64,000 nt of DNA from Semisulcospira habei. Lineage: Eukaryota > Mollusca > Gastropoda > Semisulcospiridae. The stretch lies in assembly GCA_036245525.1 (NCBI GenBank), contig BTPG01000004.1:163251025-163315024 (forward strand), written 5' to 3'. The position numbers were made by a program, and so were the translations under genes. Each line of letters opens with the position of its first letter. The first letter of the stretch is position 1. Under the pieces are notes generated by a model. That model made no database searches and was not told the origin of the DNA. It worked only from the letters and a program-made list of their open reading frames with translations. Below, piece after piece: positions 1-9,980 of the stretch.

Positions 1-491
1 AACCATTTACAAATAAGAGAAATATATTAACTGACAAATAAATATTTACACATTCAATGATTCATGCATAAATAAATTATACAAAGTTTTCAGACTTGCG
101 CAGTGAGCATGCATCTCTAGTGAACCCGGGCAACGAACAGATAAATAACACTAATTGTTTGTGTTTGAATGATCACACAGATAGGTGCAAGATCTTTCGT
201 ATAATTATGGTATTATGTACAGCACCCCCCACCACCTAAAAAAAAAAAAAAGCTTTTAAAAGATTTAGTACACAACCCAATGTCAATAACTTATGCCCCT
301 TTGCAGCTTCTTCTATCAAGGTATCATAAAGGGAACCTTTGAACCATGTATGATGTAGTCTTTCACTTTCTGATGCTCAAAATAAGGCACAAATCGAAGG
401 TCCCGACACTCACAACCATCAGCAGTCGCCATTGTGTATCCTATTCAGCCTCGTTTTCGTTTGCGTGACCTTTGACCGCTCAGCTCATTAA
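1..491. other. AT-rich flank, no gene seen
   Basis: No coding region or recognisable repeat was found here. The 3' part of the transposase-like pseudogene that follows on the minus strand would be expected to continue leftwards into this stretch, but no matching reading frame was seen. Confidence 0.4.
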
Positions 492-3262
492 TTATAGTGA
501 ATTGCTGATAACACTGTCACCAACATCAGTCAACACATCATACTTCAAGTAACGGTGGCAGTGGTTGCCAACAAACGAACGGCCATGGTATGCTTGCATG
601 AATATCTTATTCCTCTTTAGTGCTTCGTCAAGGCCAGAAGTGACAGGCCCGCACAGAAATGGCAACTTTGTCTCTTCTCTCAGAGCTTCTATTTTGTCCT
701 CGAATTCTGCTACCCGCTGCATCTTCTGCTCACGTCGTTCATCAAAATGCTTTGCACTCTCATTGTGTCTCTTGTCACTCAACACTGCAATACCCTCAGT
801 CAGCTGTTTTCTTTTTTCCAGTTCTTTGATGACTCTTACTTCTGAAATGTACTTTTCAAAAGGTGTGTTTTCATCATGTGCCTCCCTCGGCCAGTCTTTC
901 AGCAATGGCTTTATCAAGTTCGTGGCATTCTTGCTCAAGGAGGGAATGATGTTTTTTTACTATACCTAACAGAAGATGGAGGTATGGTGGTGCCGTTTGC
1001 GAAATCTCAACATCAAAGATTGGTTCATGTACAACATTGTTGTAACCCTTGGCATTCTTTTTGTCTCCTCCTGCACGAATGTATCGCCTGTAATCCCTCT
1101 TGATGTTGTTCAGAGTTCTTTTTTTCACTTGTACTCGCTCATGTGGAGCTCTTTGTAGCTGACTTTTCGAAGCTGTGCACCAGAGACAAGGGTGGACCCC
1201 TTGTGCTCCTGAGAGACCAAAAAGTTTGATTGATTGATTGATTGTACATTGCTTAACGTCCCGACAGCAACAAGGCTTTCTCAGGACGTGCCTGCACTGC
1301 TTGTGAAAAAAAACAACCAACTAAACAGAACATTGAATGCATGTCGCCAGCCGGTCAAACACATTAAATAAACCTAACACATGGGGCCTAAATAAAGCTA
1401 AGACCATTTAGCAACACACATCCAATATCAAGAGCTACAGGCAGTGCAGACAGTAGGGAGAGTTTAAAAAAGGCAAATACAGGTGAATGGACCTCGGGTA
1501 GACAGAAACACATGCCCCAGAATAGAGAGAAAACCCCACCCTGTGGGGCTGACCAGGGTGACCCTGGGAACTAAAAAATACCTAACCCCACCCAAGTCCC
1601 CCAGGGCAGACCCGGGTGGGGTACCAAAAAGTTTGAGGAGAAAATCATAATCTCCAAACAGAAATACACGTATCTGTTTTTCTTTCCATTTCATGGTTTG
1701 GAGAACTGACACCTGCTCTTTAAACGGCTGCAAAATTGTTTGAAGATTTTCATGACTGTCTTTACAGTTAGCCATACACGCCAAAAACGTATTGTGTTTA
1801 GAGTTAGGGTTTAGGAGATTAGCAACTTGAAGCATTGTTTTATAACTGTTACCGCCATGATCTCCTCCTAGTTTTATCCAAATTTCATCTTTTGGTATTT
1901 GTTCATGCCATTCAAGAAGATTTGCAGCTTCATACTTGTTAAGCAGTTCAGGAACAAAATGTGTGAGATCTTCTATGTATGCGACAGGCGTTTTCTGGCT
2001 TTCCTTCTTGTTCGTGACTTTGTTTTCAAAGGTCAGATTCTTTTGTTCAATGGTCACTCTGCCACAGAGTGCTTCCTTCTGGGCCTGCCTTTCTTTTACT
2101 TTCAAGGTTGACACCAATACTTCTCATGAAGCGTTTGTATGTTCTGTACTTGGACCAGCTTAATCCTAGATAGGTTCTCAGCGCAATACCCTGTTTTCTA
2201 CAGACATACACGGATCGCCTATGGCCTGCTCTGTCTAATATTGCAGTCATTTTTTCATTTCTTTCTCGTCTTAACTCGTCAGCTATTTGTTCAGCTTCGT
2301 CCACCTCTGATCCACCAGATATATTCGCTCTAACATGGGCTAGCACCTTTGACCTTCTTTGTATTACGGCCGATGATGCCACTGTTGTTGGTTTTCTTGG
2401 TTTGGGTATGTGCATAAAATACAAAGGCTGTCCTCCAGTCTTGCAACGAATTGTGGCATCAGCTGATTCATTAAGCATTGTGCGGTTTAGTGCCGTCTGA
2501 TATTTTTCTTCCTCCTTTGTCAGTGGCATCTGCAGTTCCTGGATAGGTCGAAGGCTGGGTCGTTTGATATGTGGAGATGTGGCTATATCGACACCCGTTT
2601 TTTCAATGGGTGAAATGGCTATTTCATGTGTCCGCTTTGCTGGTGGAGATGGGGTCCACACTCTTTGTAACGGCGACGTTTGAGCATCGACTGTGCATGG
2701 CGTTTTACGGGGAGTAGACGTCGGCGGAATGAAAACTTGTATACCACTATCACCTTCATTAGTGCTGTTATTAGTGTCAGTGTTATGAGTGTCACATTCC
2801 GCGGATTGAAACGATCGTTTCACACCCATGCCGCGAACCCCGCTTTGCTGGTCGTCCTCCTTTACCTAGCTGCATGAAGTGAACACACGCGACACATTCT
2901 TCAACACTCGTATTTGGATCGAACATGGTCCAAATGTGTTGTGATGAGGCAATATCAGACGCCGCATTTCGCGTTGTCTCCTCGGACACGCGTGTTTCAG
3001 TCGAGTCTATCCGTTTCATCCGACTATAGCAACTCCTGCACATTGTTTTTGAGTGCATCATGTCTTTGTCTTCCTGGATATTAATTCCATAACACTTGTG
3101 GAGTAAGTGTTCATAATTGATACAAAGAAATGACTTTTTATCACTGTGTTTCTTTTGTGATCTCTCGCCACATATTCTGCACAATGCATTTACTCTCATT
3201 GCATGGAACACACCTGTGTGTACACAGACTGTACGCGTTTCATCAGACTCCATCATGATCAA
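492..3262 (-). pseudogene. Transposase-like gene of an unclassified DNA-transposon family, broken by frameshifts and a SINE
   Basis: Five minus-strand reading frames join into one gene. In gene order they are 2792-3262, 2047-2829, 1637-2117, 874-1215 and 492-938. The N-terminus has paired zinc-binding cysteines (CRICG, then MCRSC) and a KGGRP motif. The middle part has a QTALNRTMLNES block. It is followed by IWIKLGGDHGGNSYK, FLFGDYDFL, LSGAQGVHPCLWC, and lastly QAYHGRSFVGNHCH. This succession of acidic motifs plus a CxxC pair recurs in multi-copy uncharacterised proteins of corals, fish and molluscs, which I recall as transposon-like. A RAG1/Transib-like DDE fold is only a speculation. Frame changes occur near 2825, 2100 and 905. 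The fourth break is the SINE at 1230-1622, which splits the frame between FLLKLFG and LSGAQG. The gene therefore cannot give a full product. No terminal inverted repeats were identified. Confidence 0.6.
1230..1622 (-). mobile_element. Full-length SINE-like retroposon, copy S1
   Basis: A 393-bp dispersed repeat. Read on the minus strand it begins ACCCCACCCGGGTCTGCC and ends in GACGTTAAGC followed by a (CAAT)n-type simple tail. It is flanked by perfect 14-bp direct repeats, ACCAAAAAGTTTGA, at 1216-1229 and 1623-1636. Variable-length duplications plus a simple 3' tail are the signature of LINE-driven retroposition. No clear tRNA-like A/B box head was recognised, so the family is left unnamed. 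The insertion interrupts the transposase-like pseudogene and gives clean boundaries for the family. Five other copies are in the window. Confidence 0.8.
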
Positions 3263-3427
3263 AAGTTAAATCAAAAGTACATTTACAAGGTTGACTGTTA
3301 GTGTTACACTATTTCCCAAGAAAGAAACTGGCTATCTCCTCCAATAGTATCCGTGTAACTAAGCCCTCTCTTTCCCCAATTCCGGGAGTGTACACTAAGG
3401 TGGATGTCTGGAAATTGTCTGTCGACA

Positions 3428-3831
3428 CCTGTCAGTGACCTCATTAATTACCCTCCTGCTTCCATCCCCCACCATGGAACGAAAATCCGGTAAGTGATAC
3501 TTACTGTAGGCATGCTGACCCTTATGCATGCAAGTGTGTATCCTTGGGAAAAGTTACGTCTTTGTGTTATGGCTGTGGGAACTTTGTCAATTTTACAACA
3601 AACACCGACATCATAAATCAACAAATTTGCGTTCCCTTTATTTTCATCATAACCTGCTACACAAGTGCAAGTCGTAATGTTGTCATGTTTGGTATCAGTG
3701 TGTAGGTGAGAATTTCAACTTTTGAACGATGTTGCTTCCACAACAGTCACTTTAGGCAGAGATGTGTTATGAATAGAAACCAGTAGGTAGCGGCAGAGCG
3801 CCGGTCACACCGTGTACCGCACAACACGCGA
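3428..3831. repeat. Unit A of a tandem 404-bp duplication (empty LINE site)
   Basis: The sequence starting CCTGTCAGTGACCTCATTAA is repeated immediately downstream from 3832. The two units share the segment around ATGGAACGAAAATCCGG and CATGCTGACCCTTATGCATG. Unit A reads through GTGTGTAGGTGAGAATTTC without interruption, so it preserves the empty target of the LINE found in unit B. Unit A lacks a few short stretches present in unit B near its end. The 165 bp before it (3263-3427) hold nothing recognisable. Confidence 0.8.
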
Positions 3832-4113
3832 CCTGTCAGTGACCTCATTAACCACCCTCCTGCTTCCGTCCCCCACCATGGAACGAAAATCCGGTAAGTG
3901 ATACTTACTGTAGGCATGCTGACCCTTATGCATGCAAGTGTGTTTCGTTGGGAAAAGTTACGTCTTCGTGTTATGGCTGTGGGAACTTTGTCAATTTCAC
4001 AACAAACACCGACATCATACATCAACAAATTCGCGTTCCCTTTATTTTCATCATAACCTGCTACACAAGTGTAAGTCGTAATGTTGTCATGTTTGGTATC
4101 TGTGTGTAGGTGA
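3832..4113. repeat. Unit B of the duplication, left part before the LINE
   Basis: Second copy of the 404-bp unit, about 95% similar to unit A by eye. It ends in the 8-bp LINE target duplication GTAGGTGA (4106-4113). The rest of the unit resumes at 7330 after the LINE. Confidence 0.75.
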
Positions 4114-7100
4114 ACCGAACCATGCTCGACAAAGCAGACAGCGGACGCCCTGAACGTCGCTCCGCCCTCATTGCCCATGAATTGCGGAGGTTAAACATCG
4201 ACATCGCCGCGCTCAGCGAAGTACGCCTTCCGGACGAAGGCAGCCTCCAAGAACTTGGTGCTGGGTACACCCTCTACTGGTCAGGCAGGCCTGCATCAGA
4301 AAGACGGCTTTCAGGCGTGGGTTTCATGGTCAAGACATCCATTGCGACTAAGCTGGAAAACCTACCAACGGGCCACTCAGACCGCATCATGTCCATGCGC
4401 CTCCCACTGAGACACCAGCAGCACGTCACCCTTCTCAGTGTGTACTCCCCAACCCTCCTGGCAGAGCCTGCTGAAAAGGACAAGTTTTACACTGACCTGC
4501 GCAGCCTCCTACAGAGTACCCCTGCAGACGACAAAGTCATCATCCTTGGCGACTTCAACGCCAGAGTGGGCCAGGACTCTGAAGCCTGGAAAGGAGTCCT
4601 CGGCAAGCATGGCGTTGGGAACTGCAATGACAATGGCCGCCTACTGTTGGAGTTCTGTGCGGAGCAGCAACTGGTCATCACCAATACTACTTTTCAGCAA
4701 AAGGACAGTCGAAAGACCACCTGGATGCATCCTCGCTCCAAACACTGGCACCTTATCGACTATGTCCTAGTGCGTCAGAGGGACCGCAGTGACGTCCTCC
4801 TCACCAGAGTGATGCCCAGCGCAGAGTGCCACACTGACCACCGCCTTGTCCGCTGCAAACTCAGGCTCCACTTCAAGCCAAAACCCAAGAAATGGGGGCC
4901 CCCCAAGAAAAAGCTTGATGTTGCCAGCCTTCAGCGTGACGATGTGAAAGCTGCCTTTCAGACAGATTTACAGCGCAGGCTCAAAGACACAGCGGACCCA
5001 GTAGACTCCTCCCCTGAAACACTTTGGGAACAACTGAAAACTGCTATTGCAAAATCCTCTGCAGAAGTCTTGGGTTTCGCCAGAAAGAAGAACAAAGATT
5101 GGTTTGACGAAAACGATGTAGAGATCCAGGAACACCTAGCAAAAAAAAGAGCCGCCCATCAGGCCCACCTAGCCCAGCCTTCCTGCCCTGTGAAGAAGTC
5201 TGCCTTCCGCCTCGTCTGCAGCAGTCTCCAGCGCAAGCTCAGAGATCTCCAGAATGAGTGGTGGACCAGACTTGCACAGAGGACCCAGCTTTGTGCTGAC
5301 AATGGTGACTACAGGGGCTTCTACGAAGCACTGAAAGCAGTGTATGGCCCCAGGCACCTGGTACAAAGTCCCCTGCGAAGCGCGAATGGCCAGGCACTCC
5401 TCACAGATAATACCTCCATCTTGAACCGCTGGTCGGAATACTTTCAGAGCCTCTTCAGCGCTGAGCGCACTGTTCAAGAAGCAGTCGTCCTACAAATCCC
5501 ACACCTCCCAGTAAAGGTTGAATTGGACGAACCGCCCACCGCTGAAGAGACCCTCACAGCCATCCACCAGCTCAAGAGTGGCAAAGCAGCAGGCATTGAT
5601 GGAATACTGCCAGAGGTCTGGAAACATGGAGGCACAGCACTGCACAACAAGCTCCATGACCTCTTTCTCTGCTGCTGGGAGGAAGGAACACTACCAAAAG
5701 ATCTCCGTGATGCAGTCGTTATCACCCTGTACAAGAACAAAGGCGAGAAGTCTGACTGTTCCAACTATCGGGGAATTACCCTGCTGTCCATTGCTGGGAA
5801 AATCCTTGCAAGGCTGCTCCTGAATCGGCTGGTACCTGCCATCGCTGAAGACCAACTCCCAGAGGGCCAGTGTGGCTTCAGAGCAAACAGGAGCACCACC
5901 GATATGGTCTTTGTGCTGAGACAGCTACAGGAGAAGTGCCGCGAGCAGAACAAAGGGCTGTACGTAACATTTGTCGACCTAACAAAAGCGTTCGACACTG
6001 TGAGCAGGCAAGGCATGTGGCAGATCCTGGAGCGACTTGGCTGTCCCCCAAAGTTCCTCAACATGATTGTCCAGCTACACGAGGACCAGCAAGGCCAGGT
6101 CAGACTCAACAATGACCTCTCAGAACCATTCCCTATTCTCAACGGCATAAAGCAGGGCTGCGTGCTGGCACCAACCCTCTTCACCATCTTTTTTAGCATG
6201 ATGTTGAAGCAGGCCACAGTGGACCTCGATGATGACGATGCAGTGTACATCAGGTATCGTCTCGATGGCAGCCTGTTCAACCTCAGACGACTGCAGGCCC
6301 ACACGAAAACCCTAGACCAACTGATTCGTGAGCTGCTTTTTGCTGATGATGCTGCCCTCGTTGCACACACAGAGAGAGCCCTGCAGCGCATCACGTCTTG
6401 CTTCGCAGATGCTGCCCAGCTCTTTGGACTCGAGGTCAGTCTGAAAAAGACAGAGGTCCTCCATCAGCCGGCACCCAAGACAGTGTATCGCCCTCCTCAC
6501 ATCACCATTGGCGAGTCTGAACTAAAGTCAGTGCACCAGTTTACTTACCTTGGCTGCATTATCACGTCGGACGCCAAGCTGGACAAGGAGCTTGACAGCA
6601 GGCTGGCAAAAGCGAACAGCGCTTTCGGGCGACTTTTCAAGCGGGTGTGGCACAATCAACAGCTGAAAACAGGCTCCAAGATCAGCGTGTACAGAGCTGT
6701 GGTCCTCACCACCCTGCTGTATGGTTCCGAGTCCTGGGCCCTCTACCGCAGCCAACTACGACTCCTCGAACGCTTCCACCAGCGCTGCCTGCGTACCATC
6801 CTGGGCATTCACTGGAGTGACTATGTCACCAACGTCGAGGTCCTTGAACAGGCTGAAACTGTGAGCATCGAGGCTTTGCTGCTGCGGACACAGCTCCGCT
6901 GGGCGGGGCATGTCTCCAGGATGGAGGATCATCGCCTACCAAAGATCACCCTGTTCGGCGAGCTTGCTACTGGACACCGTGACAGAGGGGCACCAAAGAA
7001 GAGATACAAAGACTGTCTCAAGAAGTCACTTAGTGCCTGCCAAATCGACCACCACCAGTGGTCTTCGCTTGCTGCGGACCGTGACACCTGGCGCTCCACC

Positions 7101-7329
7101 ATTTACAAGGCAGCTGTCTCCTTTGAGGACTCTCACAGAGCTAGCCTTAAGGACAAGCGGCTCAGGAGAAAAAACAGAGATGCCGCAGCTCAGAACCCTG
7201 GCCATACCTTCCCCTGCAGCCACTGCGGTCGAACCTGCCTGTCTCGGATTGGCCTCCGCAGCCACGAACAAGCCTGCAGACGTCGTGGGCAACTCCTATA
7301 AAATCTTCGTTCGCGAAGTCAAGCCAAGA
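4114..7329 (+). mobile_element. LINE (non-LTR retrotransposon), 5'-truncated, with 8-bp TSD
   Basis: The 3.2-kb insertion is bounded by GTAGGTGA at 4106-4113 and 7330-7337, and unit A of the surrounding duplication shows the uninterrupted site. The left junction falls inside the first beta strand of the endonuclease: RTMLDKAD is present but the WNV(R)T start with its conserved Asn is not, so the copy is 5'-truncated. The 3' end has no poly(A). It closes with the short hairpin CTTCGTTCGCGAAG (about 7307-7320) and GTCAAGCCAAGA. An independent copy at 57150-57772 ends at the same place, which confirms this as the true 3' end. Confidence 0.85.
4122..7301 (+). CDS. LINE ORF2: endonuclease, reverse transcriptase and C2H2 zinc knuckle
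   Basis: One open frame of about 1060 residues encodes the retrotransposition enzyme that nicks target DNA and copies its own RNA at the nick. Residues 1-230 form an exonuclease-endonuclease-phosphatase fold, with ALSEVR, a GDFNARVG motif and a C-terminal LIDYVLV/HTDHRLV block. The reverse transcriptase is central: GKAAGIDGILPE, NYRGITLLS, QCGFRANRST, FVDLTKAFDTV (catalytic Asp), GIKQGCVLAP and LLFADDAAL (the FADD catalytic pair). The thumb and connection region contains LLYGSESWAL and RTILGIHWSD. The C-terminus carries a C2H2 finger, CSHCGRTCLS...HEQAC. No RNase H domain was seen. The first ATG is at 4122, but the natural start was lost with the 5' end, so the endonuclease lacks its first catalytic strand. 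Clade assignment (CR1/RTE/I-like) is left open. Confidence 0.85.
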   Translation: MLDKADSGRPERRSALIAHELRRLNIDIAALSEVRLPDEGSLQELGAGYTLYWSGRPASERRLSGVGFMVKTSIATKLENLPTGHSDRIMSMRLPLRHQQHVTLLSVYSPTLLAEPAEKDKFYTDLRSLLQSTPADDKVIILGDFNARVGQDSEAWKGVLGKHGVGNCNDNGRLLLEFCAEQQLVITNTTFQQKDSRKTTWMHPRSKHWHLIDYVLVRQRDRSDVLLTRVMPSAECHTDHRLVRCKLRLHFKPKPKKWGPPKKKLDVASLQRDDVKAAFQTDLQRRLKDTADPVDSSPETLWEQLKTAIAKSSAEVLGFARKKNKDWFDENDVEIQEHLAKKRAAHQAHLAQPSCPVKKSAFRLVCSSLQRKLRDLQNEWWTRLAQRTQLCADNGDYRGFYEALKAVYGPRHLVQSPLRSANGQALLTDNTSILNRWSEYFQSLFSAERTVQEAVVLQIPHLPVKVELDEPPTAEETLTAIHQLKSGKAAGIDGILPEVWKHGGTALHNKLHDLFLCCWEEGTLPKDLRDAVVITLYKNKGEKSDCSNYRGITLLSIAGKILARLLLNRLVPAIAEDQLPEGQCGFRANRSTTDMVFVLRQLQEKCREQNKGLYVTFVDLTKAFDTVSRQGMWQILERLGCPPKFLNMIVQLHEDQQGQVRLNNDLSEPFPILNGIKQGCVLAPTLFTIFFSMMLKQATVDLDDDDAVYIRYRLDGSLFNLRRLQAHTKTLDQLIRELLFADDAALVAHTERALQRITSCFADAAQLFGLEVSLKKTEVLHQPAPKTVYRPPHITIGESELKSVHQFTYLGCIITSDAKLDKELDSRLAKANSAFGRLFKRVWHNQQLKTGSKISVYRAVVLTTLLYGSESWALYRSQLRLLERFHQRCLRTILGIHWSDYVTNVEVLEQAETVSIEALLLRTQLRWAGHVSRMEDHRLPKITLFGELATGHRDRGAPKKRYKDCLKKSLSACQIDHHQWSSLAADRDTWRSTIYKAAVSFEDSHRASLKDKRLRRKNRDAAAQNPGHTFPCSHCGRTCLSRIGLRSHEQACRRRGQLL

Positions 7330-7465
7330 GTAGGTGAGAATTTCAACTTTTGAACGATGTTGCTTCCACAACAGTCACTTTAGGCAGAGATGTGTTATGA
7401 ATACAAACCAGTAGGTAGTTGTTATAGCGGCAGAGCGCCGGTCACACTGTAGAGCCGTGTGTACC
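7330..7465. repeat. Unit B of the duplication, right part after the LINE
   Basis: This resumes the 404-bp unit with GTAGGTGAGAATTTCAAC and matches unit A through the CGGCAGAGCGCCGGTCACAC segment. Short insertions relative to unit A (for example TTGTTATAG) show that the units have diverged slightly. The stretch from 7466 to 7585 has no recognised feature. Confidence 0.7.
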
Positions 7466-7587
7466 CCACAGTACCAAGTGTGATATAAATAGAATGAGTG
7501 GGCGAGAGTGGAATGTGACCTCGCGGCGCCTTATCTCTCTGGCAGCTGGAAGTGAACTAAGTGTCAGCTATGGTAAAGGCGTGCTAG

Positions 7588-7982
7588 TACCAGCCATGTC
7601 TAGAATCCCAGCAAGCAGTACCAGTCATGTCTAGGATCCCAGCAAGCAGTACCAGTCATGTCTAGGATCCCAGCAAGCAGTAACCAGTCATGTCTAGGAT
7701 CCCAGCAAGCAGTACTAGTCATGTCTAGAATCCCAGCAAGCAGTACCAGTCATGTCTAGAATCCCAGCAAGCAGTACCAGTCATGTCTAGAATGCCAGCA
7801 AGCAGTACCAGTCATGTCTAGAATGCCAGCAAGCAGTACCAGTCATGTCTAGAATGCCAGCAAACAGTACCAGTCATGTCTAGGATCCCAGCAAGCAGTA
7901 CCAGTCATATCTAGGATCCCAGCAAGCAGTACCAGTCATGTCTAGGATCCCAGCAAGCAGTACCAGTCATGTCTAGAATCCC
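7588..7982. repeat. 31-bp minisatellite, about 13 copies
   Basis: Head-to-tail repeats of a 31-bp unit built around CAGTCATGTCTAGRATCCCA and GCAAGCAGTAC. Units differ mainly at GATCCC/AATCCC/AATGCC, and one unit carries an extra A. The units are contiguous with no unique spacers, so this is not an array of spaced repeats. Confidence 0.9.
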
Positions 7983-8112
7983 TCCAAAGAAGAGAGTAGA
8001 TAGATTACGTTTGCTATGACTGCTGGTGTCGGTCTTACGTCAACAGAACTGTCTTCCCACTCTCACTGACATTGTGAGTACATGCACATCAAGCTACTCA
8101 ACTAGAAGATGT

Positions 8113-8443
8113 TGATTGATTGTACATAGCTTAACATCCCGACAGCAACAAGACTTTCTCAGGATGTGCCTGCACTGCTTGTGAAAAAAACCTAAACAGA
8201 ATATTGAATGTATGTCGCCAGCCGGTCCAATACGTTAAATAAACCTACGACATGGGGCCTAAATAAAGCTAAGACCATTTAGCAACACACATCCAATATC
8301 AACAGCTACAGGCAGCGCAGACAGTAGGGGGAGTTTACAAAAGAAAAATACAGGTGAATGGACCAAGGGTTGACAGAAACACATGCCCCAGAATAGAGGG
8401 GAAAACCCACCCTGTGGGGCTGACCAGGGTGACCCTGGGAATA
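8113..8443 (-). mobile_element. SINE-like retroposon, copy S2, 5'-truncated
   Basis: Same family as S1. It is flanked by perfect 13-bp duplications AACTAGAAGATGT at 8100-8112 and 8444-8456. On the minus strand it starts about 60 bp into the family consensus, within the GGGAACT block. This is 5' truncation of the kind made by incomplete target-primed reverse transcription. The 3' tail is short, TTGATTGATT on the plus strand. Confidence 0.8.
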
Positions 8444-8456
8444 AACTAGAAGATGT

Positions 8457-9890
8457 GAAGAATTCACCAGTCCCAGGAATATCATCACAAGACCAGCATG
8501 AACTTTCCCTCTGGTTGTTGAGCGGACTTACCAGTATCATCAAGAAATGTACGGACTTCATCACTGGTTGTCAGCATGTATTTGTTTAAATTACAAATCA
8601 ATCATAGCATTTGTGATTTTCCTCTACAACAAACAATTTCAATCATAAAATTAACCCTATGCATCATTTTTTTTTAAAAATTAGCTTTTCATTTTCGAGC
8701 TTTTGTCCAACATTCATCAATTTCATGCTTTTCTTCCGCATCCTAATGACTGGTACTGGCAGGGACGTGGCGAGTCAGCATATTCTCAACATGGCTGCTA
8801 CACTTAAAATCATCTGTGTACTTTTCATACTTTTCTGTGACAAAGCAGATCAAGTCTAAACTGGCAGATTCTCTTTCATATTTACCATGTCTCGTCTGCA
8901 GATATTTACATTCCAGTGTCTGAGTGCCATGTTTGTGCGGCCACTGATAATGTTATTAGATAATCATGCAGGATTTGAAAGGCTCTACACAGTCTTCATA
9001 ACATCTTCTCCCATGTGATCCCATAATAACCCAAAACCAGACACACACCACGGGATCTGAAAATTGTTTGTTAGTCTAAAGTATTGAAAACATAATAGAC
9101 TATTCAGGTGGAGTGTTTTCAATAACATGTAACTTCTTGCCCATGACATGCTGGGTCAAGCTGTGCTAACCTCACTGCAGAACCAAATGCTGTGTGTGTG
9201 TGTGTGTGTGTGTGTGATCATAAACGTCTCCTATGTTTATGCACTTACATGTACAAACTTGATACTTTAGGATCTTTTTCCAAGAAAGCCTTTATGGACA
9301 TTGATATTGGACTGCTGTGAGAAAGTCAGTTGACCCCATTACAGCCCGCAATTTCTGTTAGTACATGTATATTCACTTGAAATGTTAGATCTAGCTTCCT
9401 TAGGCATAGATAGTAGATGATTTCATCAGCCAGCTTTGTAACTTGTCAAATTTGTACAAGATGAACATGAAAAATCTATTCTAGATCAAACACAGTAACG
9501 AAAGTGATGTAAAACAACAATTATACACACATCCACAAAAAGATAAACTCTCTTTCACTCATGCTGGTGGCGTGGGGGTGGAGGGAGGAGGGGGGATAAA
9601 AAAAAAAGAAAAAAGCATGTTGTGCTAAATTGTTTGAAATGCATGGGAGCTGATATACAACAGACTTTGAGTTTGAGATTAAATCCTCATCTTGTTTTAT
9701 GCGAAGATTGTTATACACCTCTTTGCACAGCCCTGATTGCCTCACCTGAGAAGGGAGTACACACACTGAAGTGTACAGAGTCTGCCCCATTCACAGCAGG
9801 CCAGTGCTAGAGCTAAATAACCCATTACATCTTGAGGCTGATTCTGTCAAATTTGCTTATTGTCATATGAAGGCTACATTACACTATAGC
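8457..9890. other. Non-coding stretch with a (TG)n microsatellite
   Basis: No gene recognised. It contains a pure TG dinucleotide run at about 9190-9216 and an A-rich tract near 9598-9616. It lies downstream of the last recognised PBX exon, so it could include a PBX 3' region, but nothing in the sequence proves this. Confidence 0.4.
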
Positions 9891-9904
9891 AGTTAGAGCA
9901 ACTG

Positions 9905-9980
9905 TTTTAGTTCAAGGGTGGTGCCAGAGTAGCTTGGCGCCTCAGGCGCCAAGCTATTCTGGCGCCACCCTTGAACTATC
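9905..9980. repeat. Foldback (palindromic) element F1, copy 1
   Basis: A near-perfect inverted repeat with arms AGTTCAAGGGTGGTGCCAG and AGCTTGGCGCC. The arms meet their complements with only a few bases of loop (CTCAGGCGCC). Related foldbacks are at 11768-11866, 49345-49432, 52468-52548 and 63438-63472. Sharing of flanking sequence between copies suggests this is the terminal part or core of a non-autonomous DNA element. Confidence 0.7.

Noticed and set aside
565..1158. Plus-strand frames opposite the transposase-like gene
   Set aside because: They are antisense shadows; all recognisable motifs are on the minus strand.
7588..7982. Possible CRISPR-like or regulatory array
   Set aside because: Units are contiguous with no unique spacers and the genome is eukaryotic; this is a minisatellite. 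The same holds for the arrays at 51.9 and 55.7 kb.
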